From assembly GCA_021784835.1 (NCBI GenBank), contig JAJYHI010000078.1:1-48341 (forward strand): a DNA stretch of 48,341 nt, read 5' to 3'. Position numbers and translations under genes: made by a program. The notes beneath the pieces are model-generated. The model was not told the origin of the DNA, ran no database searches, and saw nothing but the letters and a program-made list of their open reading frames with translations. Positions 34,656 to 44,131 of the stretch are shown here, one piece after another. Source of the stretch: a bacterium (GTDB lineage: Bacteria; SZUA-79; Acidulodesulfobacterales; Acidulodesulfobacteraceae). Position 1 is the stretch's first letter. Each line of letters opens with the position of its first letter.

Positions 34656-35483
34656 CTAATAATTAACGATATCTTTATATGCGGTTTTTGCGCGGTTTTC
34701 CATAAACGGCCAGTTTTCTCTTGCCGATTTGACTTCATTGGTATCGATATTATAAATAACGGCACATTCGTTTATTCCGGCAAAGTCGTTTATTATACTT
34801 CCGTCGGGCGAGACGCAAAAAGACTTTCCATAAAAATCTAAAGGCTTGTCCCTGCCTACCCTGTTAACCCTTAAGATATATAAACCGTTAAGAAAAGCCG
34901 AGGCAGAAATAGACAAAAACCATTTGCCGTTAGTATTAAAAGCGGATGCCGTCGGCGCAAAAATAATATCCGCTCCTTTAAGCGCTAAAATCCTTGAAGA
35001 TTCCGGGTAAAAATTATCCCAGCCCATCTGTATCCCAATATTGCCGTATTTAGTTTTAAAAACCGGAATTTCGTCGCCGCTTGAAAAATAAGACTTTTCT
35101 TTATAATATTCTAATTCCGGAAGGTGAATCTTGCGATAAACGCCGACAATTCCGCCTTCTTCGTCGATAACGGCGGAACTGTTGTAATATTTATTTTCTA
35201 ATTTTTCAAAAAAAGGAACTATTGTTACTATATTAAATCTTTTTGCCTGCTCTCTGAACAAACTTATAGTTTTTCCGTTTAAATCTTCGGCTGTTTTATA
35301 ATGCGCGTCCATATTGTCGGGAGAATTATTCTGCAGAAACCAGTTCATTAAAAAAAGCTCTGGAAAGCAGACTATGCCGGCTTTATTTTTTGCCGCCATA
35401 GCCAAAAAATCTATAGCTTTCAATGCGGATGAATGTATATCCGCAGAAGGAGACATCTGTACGCCGCAAATTTTAATTCTCAT
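34656..35483 (-). CDS. Carbon-nitrogen hydrolase family protein lacking the catalytic cysteine
   Basis: I start at the ATG at 35483 (MRIKICGVQMSPSADIHS), the normal N-terminus of the family. The 275-residue protein has the general base Glu42 (CFPELF) and Lys118 (YRKIHLPE), but the nucleophile motif normally reading GxxICWDxxxPE is GIQMGWDNFYPE: Gly154 stands where the essential Cys should be. The rest, FAPTASAFNTNG and RVNRVG, is well kept. It may be a binding pseudo-enzyme or a single-base artefact (TGC to GGC). Closest relatives would be N-carbamoylputrescine amidase-like proteins. Confidence 0.82.
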   Translation of the reverse strand: MRIKICGVQMSPSADIHSSALKAIDFLAMAAKNKAGIVCFPELFLMNWFLQNNSPDNMDAHYKTAEDLNGKTISLFREQAKRFNIVTIVPFFEKLENKYYNSSAVIDEEGGIVGVYRKIHLPELEYYKEKSYFSSGDEIPVFKTKYGNIGIQMGWDNFYPESSRILALKGADIIFAPTASAFNTNGKWFLSISASAFLNGLYILRVNRVGRDKPLDFYGKSFCVSPDGSIINDFAGINECAVIYNIDTNEVKSARENWPFMENRAKTAYKDIVNY

Positions 35484-35585
35484 ATGCCCGATTCTAAATT
35501 TTAAATAATTATAAAAATTACAAAATATATACAATATATAATATTATATATTGTATATATTATTTAATATATTTACAATCTGCCG

Positions 35586-37427
35586 TCAAGCCTTAAGAAG
35601 TCCTCTGGATTCTTTTTTTCTGTCGTTCTCCGTTAATATTTTTTTTCTAAGGCGTATAGATTTAGGCGTAAACTCTACAAGTTCGTCGTCTTCTATGAAT
35701 TCTAAGGCATATTCTATCGACAGCCTTATAGGCGGAGTAAGCGTTATCATTTCGTCGGATGCCTTCGACCTCATATTTGTAAGCTGTTTTTTCTTGCAGG
35801 GATTTACCGTTATATCTCCGGGCTTGGAATGTATTCCTATTATCATCCCTTCATAAACTTCGTCCTGCGGAGAAACGAAAAGGCTTCCTCTGTCCTGTAG
35901 ATTATATAAACCGTAAGAGTTGGCTTCTCCGTTTTCCATGGAAATCATTACTCCGTTTTTCCTGGGGGAAATATCGAAAGCATATTCGTCGAACTTATAA
36001 AAATTATGGTTCATCGTGCCGGTACCTTTAGTCATAGTGAGAAATTCATTATGAAATCCCATTATGCTTCTTGAAGGTATTACAAACTCAAGGTAGGTAT
36101 TGCCGTTATCGTCCTTAGTCATATCGAGAAGATTGCCTTTCATGGATGAAAGCCTTTCGAGCACTCCGCCGGTAAATTCGTCTTTTACCGTGATATACAA
36201 AAGCTCATACGGCTCCATTTTCTTTCCGTCTATCTCTTTTATTACGCCTTTAGGTTTAGAAACGGCAAACTCAAAACCTTCTCTTCTCATTTTTTCGATT
36301 AAAATAGAAAGATGAAGAAGACCTCTGCCGTAAACGTCGAATACCGTTTCGTCTCCTGTTTCGACGACTTTTAATCCGACGTTGTTAGAGACTTCCTTAA
36401 ACAGCCTTTCCCTTAACTGCCTCGTAGTTACCAATTTTCCCTCTTTTCCGCAAAAAGGGCTTTTGTTTACTATGAAGTTAACGAGTATTACAGGTTCGTC
36501 TATTTTTATTCTCTGCAAAGGCGCTATCGGTTTGTCGTTAACTATATAATCTCCGGCATTTACGCCGGTCAAACCTGCTACTAAAGCAATGTCGCCCTCG
36601 TTAATTTCATCGGTTTCCGTTCTTTTTAATCCGTCGAAAAGAAAAATCTTGTTAGGTTTTGTTTTTATCAATTCATCCTTGGCATTATAAAGATAAACCG
36701 AATCGTTTACTTTAAGTTTTCCGGCCTTAACTATGCCGATAGCCGTAGCTCCGAGAAAATCGTCATGACCTATGCTCGTGACTAAAAATTCAAGTTCCGG
36801 TTTATTAAGTATGGGCGGATGAGGTATAAAATCTATTATTGCATCGAAAAGTGGATTAAGCTTGTCTTTAAACCTTTCCTCTCCTTGAACTTTTAAATCT
36901 TTAATAGCGTAACCTTCTTTTGCGGAAGCATAAATTACCGGAAAATCTAAATTTACGTTTTCCCCGCCGAGTTCCAAAAAAAGATCGTAAACCATTTCCA
37001 GTACTTCTTCCGGTCTCGCTCCGGGTCTGTCTATTTTATTAATGACAAGAAGTACGTGAAGGTTGTATTCAAAGCATTTTTTAAGAATAAATCTGGTCTG
37101 CGGCATAGGTCCGTCGAAAGCGTCTACTAAAAGCAGAACTCCGTCCACCATTGCAAGCACTCTTTCTACTTCACTGCCGAAATCTCCGTGGCCGGGAGTA
37201 TCTACTATGTTTATTCTGTAATCTTTATATTTAATGCCGGTGCATTTCGATAAAATAGTTATTCCTCTTTCTTTTTCTAATTCGTCGCTGTCCATCGCCC
37301 TTTCGGAAAGAGCCTCGAAGTCTCTTTTGCTTATGCTTTCCTTTAACATTTTGTCGATAAGAGTCGTTTTACCGTGATCGACGTGGGCAACTACGGCTAT
37401 ATTTCTAATTTTTTCTTGAAAATTCAA
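35586..37427 (-). CDS. typA: Ribosome-associated GTPase TypA/BipA
   Basis: A 613-residue translational GTPase of normal length with a TTG start after GGAGGAT. The G1 motif is [18 protein letters not shown]2 ERGITILS, G3 [15 protein letters not shown] and G4 [13 protein letters not shown]. The C-terminal BipA-specific part includes [18 protein letters not shown] and [17 protein letters not shown]. It acts in ribosome assembly and in stress and cold adaptation, which fits its position after cspA. Confidence 0.96.
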   Translation of the reverse strand: MNFQEKIRNIAVVAHVDHGKTTLIDKMLKESISKRDFEALSERAMDSDELEKERGITILSKCTGIKYKDYRINIVDTPGHGDFGSEVERVLAMVDGVLLLVDAFDGPMPQTRFILKKCFEYNLHVLLVINKIDRPGARPEEVLEMVYDLFLELGGENVNLDFPVIYASAKEGYAIKDLKVQGEERFKDKLNPLFDAIIDFIPHPPILNKPELEFLVTSIGHDDFLGATAIGIVKAGKLKVNDSVYLYNAKDELIKTKPNKIFLFDGLKRTETDEINEGDIALVAGLTGVNAGDYIVNDKPIAPLQRIKIDEPVILVNFIVNKSPFCGKEGKLVTTRQLRERLFKEVSNNVGLKVVETGDETVFDVYGRGLLHLSILIEKMRREGFEFAVSKPKGVIKEIDGKKMEPYELLYITVKDEFTGGVLERLSSMKGNLLDMTKDDNGNTYLEFVIPSRSIMGFHNEFLTMTKGTGTMNHNFYKFDEYAFDISPRKNGVMISMENGEANSYGLYNLQDRGSLFVSPQDEVYEGMIIGIHSKPGDITVNPCKKKQLTNMRSKASDEMITLTPPIRLSIEYALEFIEDDELVEFTPKSIRLRKKILTENDRKKESRGLLKA

Positions 37428-37451
37428 TTATTTATCCTCCGATTTTTTTAA

Positions 37452-37491
37452 ATAAAAATACCCCAATAAATTTAATTTATTTACTGGGGTA
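37452..37491 (-). terminator. Terminator after cspA
   Basis: TACCCCA (37459-37465) pairs with TGGGGTA (37485-37491), with AATAAAT/ATTTATT extending inside. On the minus strand a T-run follows. It separates cspA from typA but leaves room for partial read-through. Confidence 0.75.
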
Positions 37492-37620
37492 AATGATTTT
37501 AAAACGGTATGCTTTTATTCGCTTGCTAACTTATATATATTATAATTTTTATTATTTTTTAATTATATTATTTTTAATGCAAGTGGCGCGCATACTCCGC
37601 TTAAAACGATAAACTAAGGA

Positions 37621-37824
37621 TTAACCCTTGGTTACGTTGACAGCCTGCGGTCCTTTTGCACCGTTGGTGATTTCGAACTCTACTTTCTGTCCTTCCGTTA
37701 AGGTTTTAAAACCGTCCTGCGAAATTGCAGAATAATGAACGAAAACATCAGGTCCATTTTCCTGTTCGATAAAACCAAAACCTTTACTGTCGTTAAACCA
37801 CTTCACTTTCCCTTGGTACCTCAT
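37621..37824 (-). CDS. cspA: Cold-shock protein
   Basis: A 67-residue CspA-type RNA chaperone of standard size. The nucleic-acid-binding motifs are KGFGFIEQ (RNP1) and DVFVHYSAI (RNP2), and it ends [10 protein letters not shown]. The ribosome binding site is AAGGAGAAG. The leader contains a short hairpin (AAGCCG at 37847, CGGCTT at 37868) about 20-50 bases before the ATG that could mask the start region, as cold-shock leaders often do. Confidence 0.97.
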   Translation of the reverse strand: MRYQGKVKWFNDSKGFGFIEQENGPDVFVHYSAISQDGFKTLTEGQKVEFEITNGAKGPQAVNVTKG

Positions 37825-37968
37825 ACTTAACTTCTCCTTGAATCTTAAGCCGCTGTTTAAATAACGACGGCTTGTAAATTAATAATATCGGCTTTTATCT
37901 AAACAACTAGATAAAATAACCGTAATACAAAGTTTAAACTACTGCATAAATAATGTCAAGCTATTTTT

Positions 37969-38733
37969 TTAACTGCTGTTTTTAACTCCGTATTTCCTTT
38001 GACGTACGACTTCATATGCGGCAACCGCAAAACTTACGGATGCGTTAAGGGAATTAACGCCTCGTTCCATCGGAATTTTTAAAATCCTGTCGCAGTTTTC
38101 GGCAGTAAGACGCCTTAAACCGCTTCCTTCGGAACCTACGACTAATGCTAAGGGCAGGTTAAAATCCATATCGTATACAGTATCTTCCGCATCCCCCGAA
38201 AGTCCGGCTACCCATATGCCTCTCTTTTTTAAATCCGCTATAGTTCTGGAAATATTCACGACGCGGACCACGGCGACATAAAATAAGGCTCCCTGAGAAA
38301 CATAAGCCGCCGAAGAAGTTATACCGACGGAATTTGCCTTAGGTATTATAATTCCGGATACTCCTGCTCCGTTTGCAGTTCTTATTATCGAGCCGAGATT
38401 CTGAGGGTCGGTTATTTCGTCCAAAATTAGATAAAACGGTTTGCCTGTATTTTGTTCGGATTTATTTAATAAATTTTCATAATCCGATTCGGTATATTCG
38501 GCAACGGCGGCTATGCCCTTTATGAAAGCTTCCTTGCCGAACTCTTGCAGAAAAGAGGCATCTTTTTTTGAATAAATATTTATATTTTTATCTTTTGCGA
38601 TATTAATAAAGCTTTTATCCGCTATGCCGCTTTTGTATTTTTTTTCAGCTATATAAACGCTGCCGCCTTTTTTAATACTGCCCGAAAGAATTGCTTCCCT
38701 GACCGTATTTACGCCGTAAACTATTAATTTCAT
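37969..38733 (-). CDS. rlmB: 23S rRNA 2'-O-methyltransferase, RlmB type
   Basis: A 254-residue SpoU/TrmH-family knotted methyltransferase. The N-terminal substrate-binding domain starts VYGVNTVREAIL. The three SpoU motifs are ILDEITDPQNLGSIIRTAN, ALVVGSEGSGLRRL and IPMERGVNSLNASVSFAVA. These suit RlmB, which methylates G2251 of 23S rRNA, though a related TrmH-like target cannot be excluded. It overlaps pyrF by four bases. Confidence 0.9.
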   Translation of the reverse strand: MKLIVYGVNTVREAILSGSIKKGGSVYIAEKKYKSGIADKSFINIAKDKNINIYSKKDASFLQEFGKEAFIKGIAAVAEYTESDYENLLNKSEQNTGKPFYLILDEITDPQNLGSIIRTANGAGVSGIIIPKANSVGITSSAAYVSQGALFYVAVVRVVNISRTIADLKKRGIWVAGLSGDAEDTVYDMDFNLPLALVVGSEGSGLRRLTAENCDRILKIPMERGVNSLNASVSFAVAAYEVVRQRKYGVKNSS

Positions 38734-39569
38734 ATTTTTTGCGTCTTGACGTTGTTTTTTATATCGGCATAAATTTTATCGAAAGCATAGGCGGGATCCG
38801 CAGCTCCGGTTATTTCTCTGCCTATTACTATATAATCGGCTCCGGCGTTAAAAGCCTCGGAAGGCGTCATTACTCTTTTCTGGTCGTCTTTGGAATTATT
38901 AGCGCAGTTCGTTATTTTATTACCGCTTCCGGTTTTCGTTCTTATGCCGGGCGTTAAGGTTTTGAAATCGTTCCCGAACGTTTTTTTTATATTTGACGAT
39001 TCGTGACCGGAACACACTACGCCGTCCAGTTTTGAAATTTTAGCCAGCATGGCTAAATGAATTGCTAAAGCGGAAGATGCGCTGTTTTTGCTAACTCTGC
39101 ATTCATTGCCTTTTCCTTGCATAACTTCTTCATAATCCTTATTATAATCGTAAAAAATCCGATTTATATCGCCGTCCGAAAGGCTGGTCAAAACCGTAAC
39201 CGCTATAATATCTATATGCCTGCCTGCATCTTCCGATGCTTCGTCTGCCGCTTTTTTTGCGGCGGACATCATTTCCGTTCCACCGGAAGCATGCACGTTT
39301 ATTATATCTGCGCCTAATCTACCCGCCGCTTTTACTGCTTTATAAACGGTATTCGGAATATCGTGGTATTTAAGGTCTAAAAAAACTTTACATCCGCGTT
39401 CCTTGATAAATTTAACGCTTTTTTCTCCGCAAGAAGTAAAGAGTTCGAATCCGACTTTATAAAAAAAAGCTCTTCCTTCAAGTTTATCTAATAAATTTTT
39501 TACCGGTTTTAAATCGCCGTAATCTAAAGCAATTATTATTTTATCGTTGAAATTTACGGAATTCTTCAT
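38730..39569 (-). CDS. pyrF: Orotidine-5'-phosphate decarboxylase
   Basis: A 279-residue TIM-barrel enzyme making UMP. The catalytic block VFLDLKYHDIPNTV has the Lys-Asp pair, with IALDYGD at the start, VVCSGHES and TPGIRT in the middle, and GADYIVIGREIT as phosphate loop. Small insertions near residues 150-165 and 225-235 make it longer than the usual 230-240. It begins one base after the ctpA stop and runs into rlmB. Confidence 0.95.
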   Translation of the reverse strand: MKNSVNFNDKIIIALDYGDLKPVKNLLDKLEGRAFFYKVGFELFTSCGEKSVKFIKERGCKVFLDLKYHDIPNTVYKAVKAAGRLGADIINVHASGGTEMMSAAKKAADEASEDAGRHIDIIAVTVLTSLSDGDINRIFYDYNKDYEEVMQGKGNECRVSKNSASSALAIHLAMLAKISKLDGVVCSGHESSNIKKTFGNDFKTLTPGIRTKTGSGNKITNCANNSKDDQKRVMTPSEAFNAGADYIVIGREITGAADPAYAFDKIYADIKNNVKTQKI

Positions 39570-40913
39570 TTAATTTAATTTAGTGCCGGTATTCTTAATA
39601 ACGTTCCAGCTCTTTAACAGCTCGTATGCAAACCTGAATTGATTATCCTTTTTGAAATAAACGTTAAAGGTTTTATATTTATCTTTATCCCTGTTTGCTA
39701 TATTTTTGTTTTCTGGATTTTTAAAATGATGCATTAAGTCGACTTCCCTTAGTTTTCTCAAAGGTTTTACGAATATGAAATCTTTAGAGCTGTGAACGTA
39801 AAAATTAGGTATTACGCCGGTATCTTGAACGGATACCCCGTTCGGAAGAAAATAAAAAGCCGTCGTAAGCCCCATGCCGGTATCGTCGGGCAGAGTAAAT
39901 ATCGTCTGAACCGACCCTTTGCCGAAAGTTTTAGTGCCTACTATTATTGCCCGTTTATGCGCCTGCAAACTGCCCGAAGTAATCTCGGCGGCGCTTGCCG
40001 TTCCGGCATTAACCAGAACAACTATAGGATAATCCGGCTGTATTTTGTTTCCCAAAGCATAATATTTTACGTCTTGAGATTTTATTCTGCCTTTTGTATA
40101 AACTATAACTCCGCTCTTTATAAAATCGCTGCAGACTTTTACGGCTTGATTCAACAATCCTCCGGGATTGTTCCTGAGATCCAGTATAAGTCCTTGAATG
40201 CCGTGTTCTTTAGCGCTTATAATCTTCAAAGCCTTCAAAAGCTGCGAATTAGTATGCTCCTGAAAACTTGAAATTCTGACATACGCTATGTGATGCGGAA
40301 GAATCATATAGGTTACGCTTTTAAGCAATATTTTTTCTCTAGTCAATACGAATGTTTTCGGTTTTTTAAATCCCTTTCTGTTTATTAAAAGCGTAACGGA
40401 AGTCCCTGCTTTTCCGTGCAAAAGCTTAACTGCTTCCATAATATTCATGCGATACGTTGAAATACCGTTAATTTTTTCTATGACGTCGCCTGCTTTTATT
40501 CCTGCGTTTGCGGCGGGAGAACCGTCTATCGGCGAAATAATAACGACGTATCCTTTTCTGGTAGATATTTTTACGCCTATGCCTATAAATTCGCCGGACG
40601 TTTCTGATTTCATCTGCCTGAATTCGCTGGGAGTTAGAAAATAGGTGTGGGGGTCAAGAGTAGATATCATGCCTTCCACCGCTCCAAATATAAGTTTTTT
40701 CGACGGCTCTTTTTTTATATAGTCGTTTTTTATCAACGCGTAAACTTTTGAAAACAGCCTTAAATTTTTAACGGTATTTGAATTAAATTTTTTAACGGCG
40801 GCTTTATGTTCGGTCTTTGCTGCGGCATAAACTTTTACGCAATTTACGGAGGATATAGATAAAATAAATAATGCCGAAAACAAAAATATTAAGCGGTATT
40901 TTATGTTGGACAT
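39570..40913 (-). CDS. ctpA: Carboxy-terminal processing protease, S41 family
   Basis: A 447-residue periplasmic protease with a signal peptide (about 1-30). The PDZ domain lies at about 95-180 (IGVKISTRKGYVVIISPIDG, AGDVIEKINGIS). The catalytic Ser is in NAGTASAAEITSG near 305 and the Lys in KTFGKGSVQT near 330, the usual Ser-Lys dyad. It starts 11 bases after the EnvC-like gene, as in the common order ftsE-ftsX-envC-ctpA. Confidence 0.94.
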   Translation of the reverse strand: MSNIKYRLIFLFSALFILSISSVNCVKVYAAAKTEHKAAVKKFNSNTVKNLRLFSKVYALIKNDYIKKEPSKKLIFGAVEGMISTLDPHTYFLTPSEFRQMKSETSGEFIGIGVKISTRKGYVVIISPIDGSPAANAGIKAGDVIEKINGISTYRMNIMEAVKLLHGKAGTSVTLLINRKGFKKPKTFVLTREKILLKSVTYMILPHHIAYVRISSFQEHTNSQLLKALKIISAKEHGIQGLILDLRNNPGGLLNQAVKVCSDFIKSGVIVYTKGRIKSQDVKYYALGNKIQPDYPIVVLVNAGTASAAEITSGSLQAHKRAIIVGTKTFGKGSVQTIFTLPDDTGMGLTTAFYFLPNGVSVQDTGVIPNFYVHSSKDFIFVKPLRKLREVDLMHHFKNPENKNIANRDKDKYKTFNVYFKKDNQFRFAYELLKSWNVIKNTGTKLN

Positions 40914-40924
40914 GCTTCACCTCT

Positions 40925-41683
40925 TTATTTTATTATTTGGAATATTACACCGCTATTGCGGGATTTATTTTTTAAATTCTTAATCAATTTTATAACTTTA
41001 CGTTTTAAAAGTCTATTCTTTTTATTGTCTCTGCTCTTATTTCCGGGTTTTTTAGATTGGTAACCGTTATAATTTTTATCTTTTTTCATTTTTAACGACT
41101 TTATATATATATTTAAACCTGCTATCAATTGTTTGAACCTTTTTTTAGAGCGTTTTACGCCGTTAACGTCGGCAATAAGACTGTTTTTTTCGTTTTTTAA
41201 ATATTTTTTTAATCTTAAAAATTTATTTTTTCGCCTGACGAGTTTTAAGAGTTTTGTTTCTTCTTTTTTTAGTAAATTTTTTAACTGATAATTTATTATA
41301 TAGGCATTGCTTTCGTTTTTAAACGGCGTTATTCCGTCTAACTTATACTCTTTGTTGATAATAAAAATTTTTTCGGTTAAATCCTCTATCAGCAGTCCGT
41401 ATTTTTTTATTTTCTTTTTTATTTTTTTTATTTGCTTTTCATCATTCTTAATCTTTTTTTTCAGATTGCTTACGGCAGAATCGCTGCGCGATATTTTAGA
41501 AGATATTAAGGATAATTCTTTTTTATAAAATGTAAGGCGTTTAATTACGGAGCTGTATTTCAAACGCGTGTTTATATTTGGCTTATGTGCGGCGAAGCTA
41601 TTGCGGCAATAATAGGAAAGCGATACCGATAGAAATATCGCAAAAAAAAACAATAGTTTATTATTAATAATAATTTTCTTCAT
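40925..41683 (-). CDS. EnvC-like coiled-coil protein without LytM domain
   Basis: A 252-residue protein with an N-terminal signal or anchor segment (about 9-31) and a long Lys-rich coiled coil (about 45-210) of the type that precedes the LytM domain of EnvC-family murein hydrolase activators. No LytM (peptidase M23) part follows: the gene ends in a basic tail (LLKRKVIKLIKNLKNKSRNS) and the ctpA start is 11 bases on. Position ahead of ctpA and the presence of ftsEX 3 kb away support the EnvC link. Another basic periplasmic coiled-coil protein is the alternative. Confidence 0.6.
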   Translation of the reverse strand: MKKIIINNKLLFFFAIFLSVSLSYYCRNSFAAHKPNINTRLKYSSVIKRLTFYKKELSLISSKISRSDSAVSNLKKKIKNDEKQIKKIKKKIKKYGLLIEDLTEKIFIINKEYKLDGITPFKNESNAYIINYQLKNLLKKEETKLLKLVRRKNKFLRLKKYLKNEKNSLIADVNGVKRSKKRFKQLIAGLNIYIKSLKMKKDKNYNGYQSKKPGNKSRDNKKNRLLKRKVIKLIKNLKNKSRNSGVIFQIIK

Positions 41684-41689
41684 TTATAA

Positions 41690-41743
41690 AAATAAAATCC
41701 AGCCACCATTTTCATTTAATAACGCATTGAAATGATAGCTGGA
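41690..41743 (-). terminator. Terminator after lipoprotein A
   Basis: TCCAGC (41698-41703) pairs with GCTGGA (41738-41743), with partial ATTTTCA/TGAAAT pairing inside, and on the minus strand is followed by TTTTATTTTT. It lies in the short gap before the EnvC-like gene. Confidence 0.6.
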
Positions 41744-41762
41744 CGAATTTAAATCTTTAGCC

Positions 41763-41984
41763 TTAGCTTTTTGCTTTTGCGGTTTTTGCAGCTGTTTTTT
41801 TAGCCGGTTTTGCCGCTTTTTTTGCGGTTTTTGCAGCTGTTTTTTTAGCCGGTTTTGCCGCTTTTTTAACTGCTGCAGGTTTTGCAGGTTTTGCCGGAGC
41901 CGCTGCTTTCTTTGCGCAACCCGAAAATGCAAAAGTCGATATGACTAAAAACACTCCCAAAACTAATACTGTAAGCTTTTTCAA
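41763..41984 (-). CDS. Lys/Ala/Pro-rich lipoprotein A
   Basis: A 73-residue lipoprotein with a TTG start after GGAGGTGAT. The signal MKKLTVLVLGVFLVIS ends in lipobox FSGC (Cys23 at the SGC). The mature part is only Lys, Ala, Pro, Thr and Val. It contains a perfect or near-perfect 45-base tandem duplication (41779-41823 and 41824-41868), that is, a 15-residue unit KKAAKPAKKTAAKTA. The first 23 residues and the whole promoter are shared with lipoprotein B. A strongly cationic tethered tail could bind LPS, peptidoglycan or DNA; the function is unknown. Confidence 0.75.
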   Translation of the reverse strand: MKKLTVLVLGVFLVISTFAFSGCAKKAAAPAKPAKPAAVKKAAKPAKKTAAKTAKKAAKPAKKTAAKTAKAKS

Positions 41985-42010
41985 ATTTTATCACCTCCTT
42001 TAACATTTTT

Positions 42011-42039
42011 ATTCTATTTTTAGTGAAGAATTTTGTCAA
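42011..42039 (-). promoter_or_regulatory. Promoter of lipoprotein A
   Basis: On the minus strand TTGACA (42039-42034) and TAGAAT (42016-42011) are exactly 17 bases apart. The same promoter, identical in every base, precedes lipoprotein B. Confidence 0.85.
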
Positions 42040-42118
42040 GAAAAATTTTTATTGCAAATAGCGGTTAATTTATTTATTTTAAAGAATGAAATTTTATATC
42101 AAGATTAAAACTGTTAAA

Positions 42119-42153
42119 CAAAAAGGGCTCGCGGCAAAAGCCTTTGAGCCCTT
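42119..42153 (-). terminator. Terminator after the secreted 335-residue protein
   Basis: AAGGGCTC (42123-42130) pairs with GAGCCCTT (42146-42153), with GGC/GCC pairing inside. A T-run follows on the minus strand. Confidence 0.75.
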
Positions 42154-42291
42154 CATTATAGATTTAACAAGAGTTTAATAAATTAAAAATATATTCGGTC
42201 TTTTCTTTTCTATGATGCACATTTCTTCCGAAAATAGCCCAGGCTTTAAAATTACAGATGCACGACAGACTTACCGGACTGTGCCGTATTT

Positions 42292-43299
42292 TTAATATGC
42301 AAGTCCGTATAAAATCATCTGCTTTAGAGATCCTTGAATGGAACTAGGCATACCCATATGGGTCATAAAAGCCATCATACCAGCGTCTGCAAAATAATAT
42401 TTCATTCTCCACATTTCTCCTAGTATAGAAACATCGGTATAATTTCCTGCTCTGTATATAAGTATTTCAACGGGATAAGACGAACTGTGGTCGATGCCGG
42501 GAAACTTATCTGATGAAGTAGCCCTTGCACCGCTGTCTATTTCTATTGAATGTCTTTCCGTTGAATTTCTAGTGACGCCTATTTCTATAAATCCTATAGA
42601 AGGCTTTTCTATCTTGTAAACTAAATGCCATCCGCCGTTATTACGCCCTATGCCCTTTAAAACTAAATCGGCTACTCCAAGCAAATTTGAATCGGTGCTT
42701 CCGGAATAGTTGGATATCTGGTCGACGCTTCCGGGGAATGAGCCTCCGCCTATTCCGCCTGGAAACCTTCCTGTTCTCATAGGTCCGTACTGGGTGTTTG
42801 ACGGCGTTCCGCCTATCGCTTCTCTTATTATGCTTTTCAAATAGTTATTTACTTCTACTGCATAAGCTACATAAGAATTACCCGAAAAAGTCCTTGCCAG
42901 CGCAGGTAAATTTACCATACTCACGACTATTCCCTGATTCGGCGTAGTATAAACTGCTACTCTTAAAGGCAGCCCAAAAGCTCCAAGAGGATAGTTCCCG
43001 TTATCCACCATATATTTGTCGTAAACACTGTCGGTTGCGACTATAACCGTTGAATGATAAGAGTCTCCCGACGGAAGCGAAGTGTTAAACCTGCCTATAA
43101 CCTTCCAATTATGCGCGTTCAAAGCGCTTTCTACTTTTTGCGTTACGGAAGAAATGCTTCCGGGAACATTTACGGCAACATTGGTAAACACTCCGTAATC
43201 AGCTGCAAACACGCTGTCGGCAATTAAAAAAACCGATAGAAACGCAAAAACCAATGAAAACAAAAGTTTTAACTTAAAGAACTTCATAACCTTTTTCAT
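42292..43299 (-). CDS. Secreted protein of unknown function
   Basis: A 335-residue exported protein. A signal peptide covers about 1-32, ending SVFAADYGVF. Residues 40-150 (VTQKVESALNAHNWKVIGRF, then PLRVAVYTTPNQGIVVSMVN) recall a DUF302-like fold, but I am not certain. The centre is Gly/Ser/Asn-rich (FPGGIGGGSFPGS) and the C-terminal third has WHLVYKIEKPSIGFIEIG and a Met-rich end. A GGAAAAG ribosome binding site precedes the ATG. It lies between two twin lipoprotein genes on the same strand with its own terminator. Confidence 0.7.
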   Translation of the reverse strand: MKKVMKFFKLKLLFSLVFAFLSVFLIADSVFAADYGVFTNVAVNVPGSISSVTQKVESALNAHNWKVIGRFNTSLPSGDSYHSTVIVATDSVYDKYMVDNGNYPLGAFGLPLRVAVYTTPNQGIVVSMVNLPALARTFSGNSYVAYAVEVNNYLKSIIREAIGGTPSNTQYGPMRTGRFPGGIGGGSFPGSVDQISNYSGSTDSNLLGVADLVLKGIGRNNGGWHLVYKIEKPSIGFIEIGVTRNSTERHSIEIDSGARATSSDKFPGIDHSSSYPVEILIYRAGNYTDVSILGEMWRMKYYFADAGMMAFMTHMGMPSSIQGSLKQMILYGLAY

Positions 43300-43836
43300 T
43301 ACTTTTCCTCCATTTTTTTAAAATGTTAATAAAATGATAAATTAATATTTATCATAAAATGTTTACTCTGTCAATGAATTATTTTTGGTATGTTGTCAAC
43401 CTTTAATTTGTCTAAGGAATAGACATTTTAAAAGTTATTAACATGAATTATTTTTGGTATTATTGCTTTTTTAATAATTTTTAAATTTAAAAATTTATCT
43501 TTTAGCTTGATAAGTTTAGATAATTTAGTTTCTTTCTCTTGCAAAAGCGTCTCAAAGCTATATTATAAGTTAAGGGGAAGTTTTTTTGTGTAGTATAAAA
43601 AATAATAAATTAACATAAATATGTTGTTTATGTTATGTATTGTAAAAATTTTTTAGATTTTAAAAAATAAGCGGAAAAGCAAAATATCTGCGGCGGTAAT
43701 AAAAAATAAGGATTAAATCCTAATTCAAAATTTTAAAAATAGAAATATTATATTTTATCTGTAAAATTAAACTCCGCTTCCTATGCCGGTTTGCATTTGC
43801 ATAGAAAGCGGCTTAAAAATTTTAAATTTCAAAACA
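43300..43836. other. Regulatory-looking non-coding stretch
   Basis: A 17-base direct repeat TGAATTATTTTTGGTAT occurs at 43375-43391 and 43444-43460. Between the copies a small hairpin TGTCTA-AGGAA-TAGACA lies at 43409-43425. These probably belong to the upstream control region of the secreted protein gene (minus strand). The rest, towards 43836, is AT-rich without a gene. Confidence 0.45.
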
Positions 43837-44076
43837 TTAGCTGTTTGCTTTGGGAGCTGCAGGAGCTTTGGGAGCTGCAGGAGCTTTAGCTGCCGCTTTT
43901 TTAGCAGGAGCTTTGGGAGCTGCAGGAGCTTTAGCTGCCGCTTTTTTAGCAGGAGCAACAGGAGCCGCCGGAGCTTTAGGAGCCGGTTTAGCAGGCTGTT
44001 TTTTTGCGCAGCCAGAAAATGCAAGCGCCGATACGACTAAAAATACTCCTAAGACTAATACTGTAAGCTTTTTCAA
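43837..44076 (-). CDS. Lys/Ala/Pro-rich lipoprotein B
   Basis: A 79-residue twin of lipoprotein A with the same TTG start, ribosome binding site and signal peptide (MKKLTVLVLGVFLVVSALAF, lipobox FSGC). The mature part is Ala/Pro/Lys only and contains a perfect 45-base tandem duplication (43861-43905 and 43906-43950), a 15-residue unit AKKAAAKAPAAPKAP. The tail differs in sequence from that of lipoprotein A but has the same unit length and charge. The two genes probably arose by duplication, with tails that expand and contract by slippage. Confidence 0.78.
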   Translation of the reverse strand: MKKLTVLVLGVFLVVSALAFSGCAKKQPAKPAPKAPAAPVAPAKKAAAKAPAAPKAPAKKAAAKAPAAPKAPAAPKANS

Positions 44077-44102
44077 ATTTTATCACCTCCTTTAACATTT
44101 TT

Positions 44103-44131
44103 ATTCTATTTTTAGTGAAGAATTTTGTCAA
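44103..44131 (-). promoter_or_regulatory. Promoter of lipoprotein B
   Basis: TTGACA (44131-44126) and TAGAAT (44108-44103) with a 17-base spacer on the minus strand, within an 88-base block (44054-44141) identical to 41962-42049. Confidence 0.85.

Noticed and set aside
41684..41932. Leu/Gln/Arg-rich frame opposite-phase to lipoprotein A, and the similar one at 43767-44024
   Set aside because: Both arise from the same 45-base repeats read in another phase. The lipoprotein frames have signal peptides, lipoboxes and promoters.
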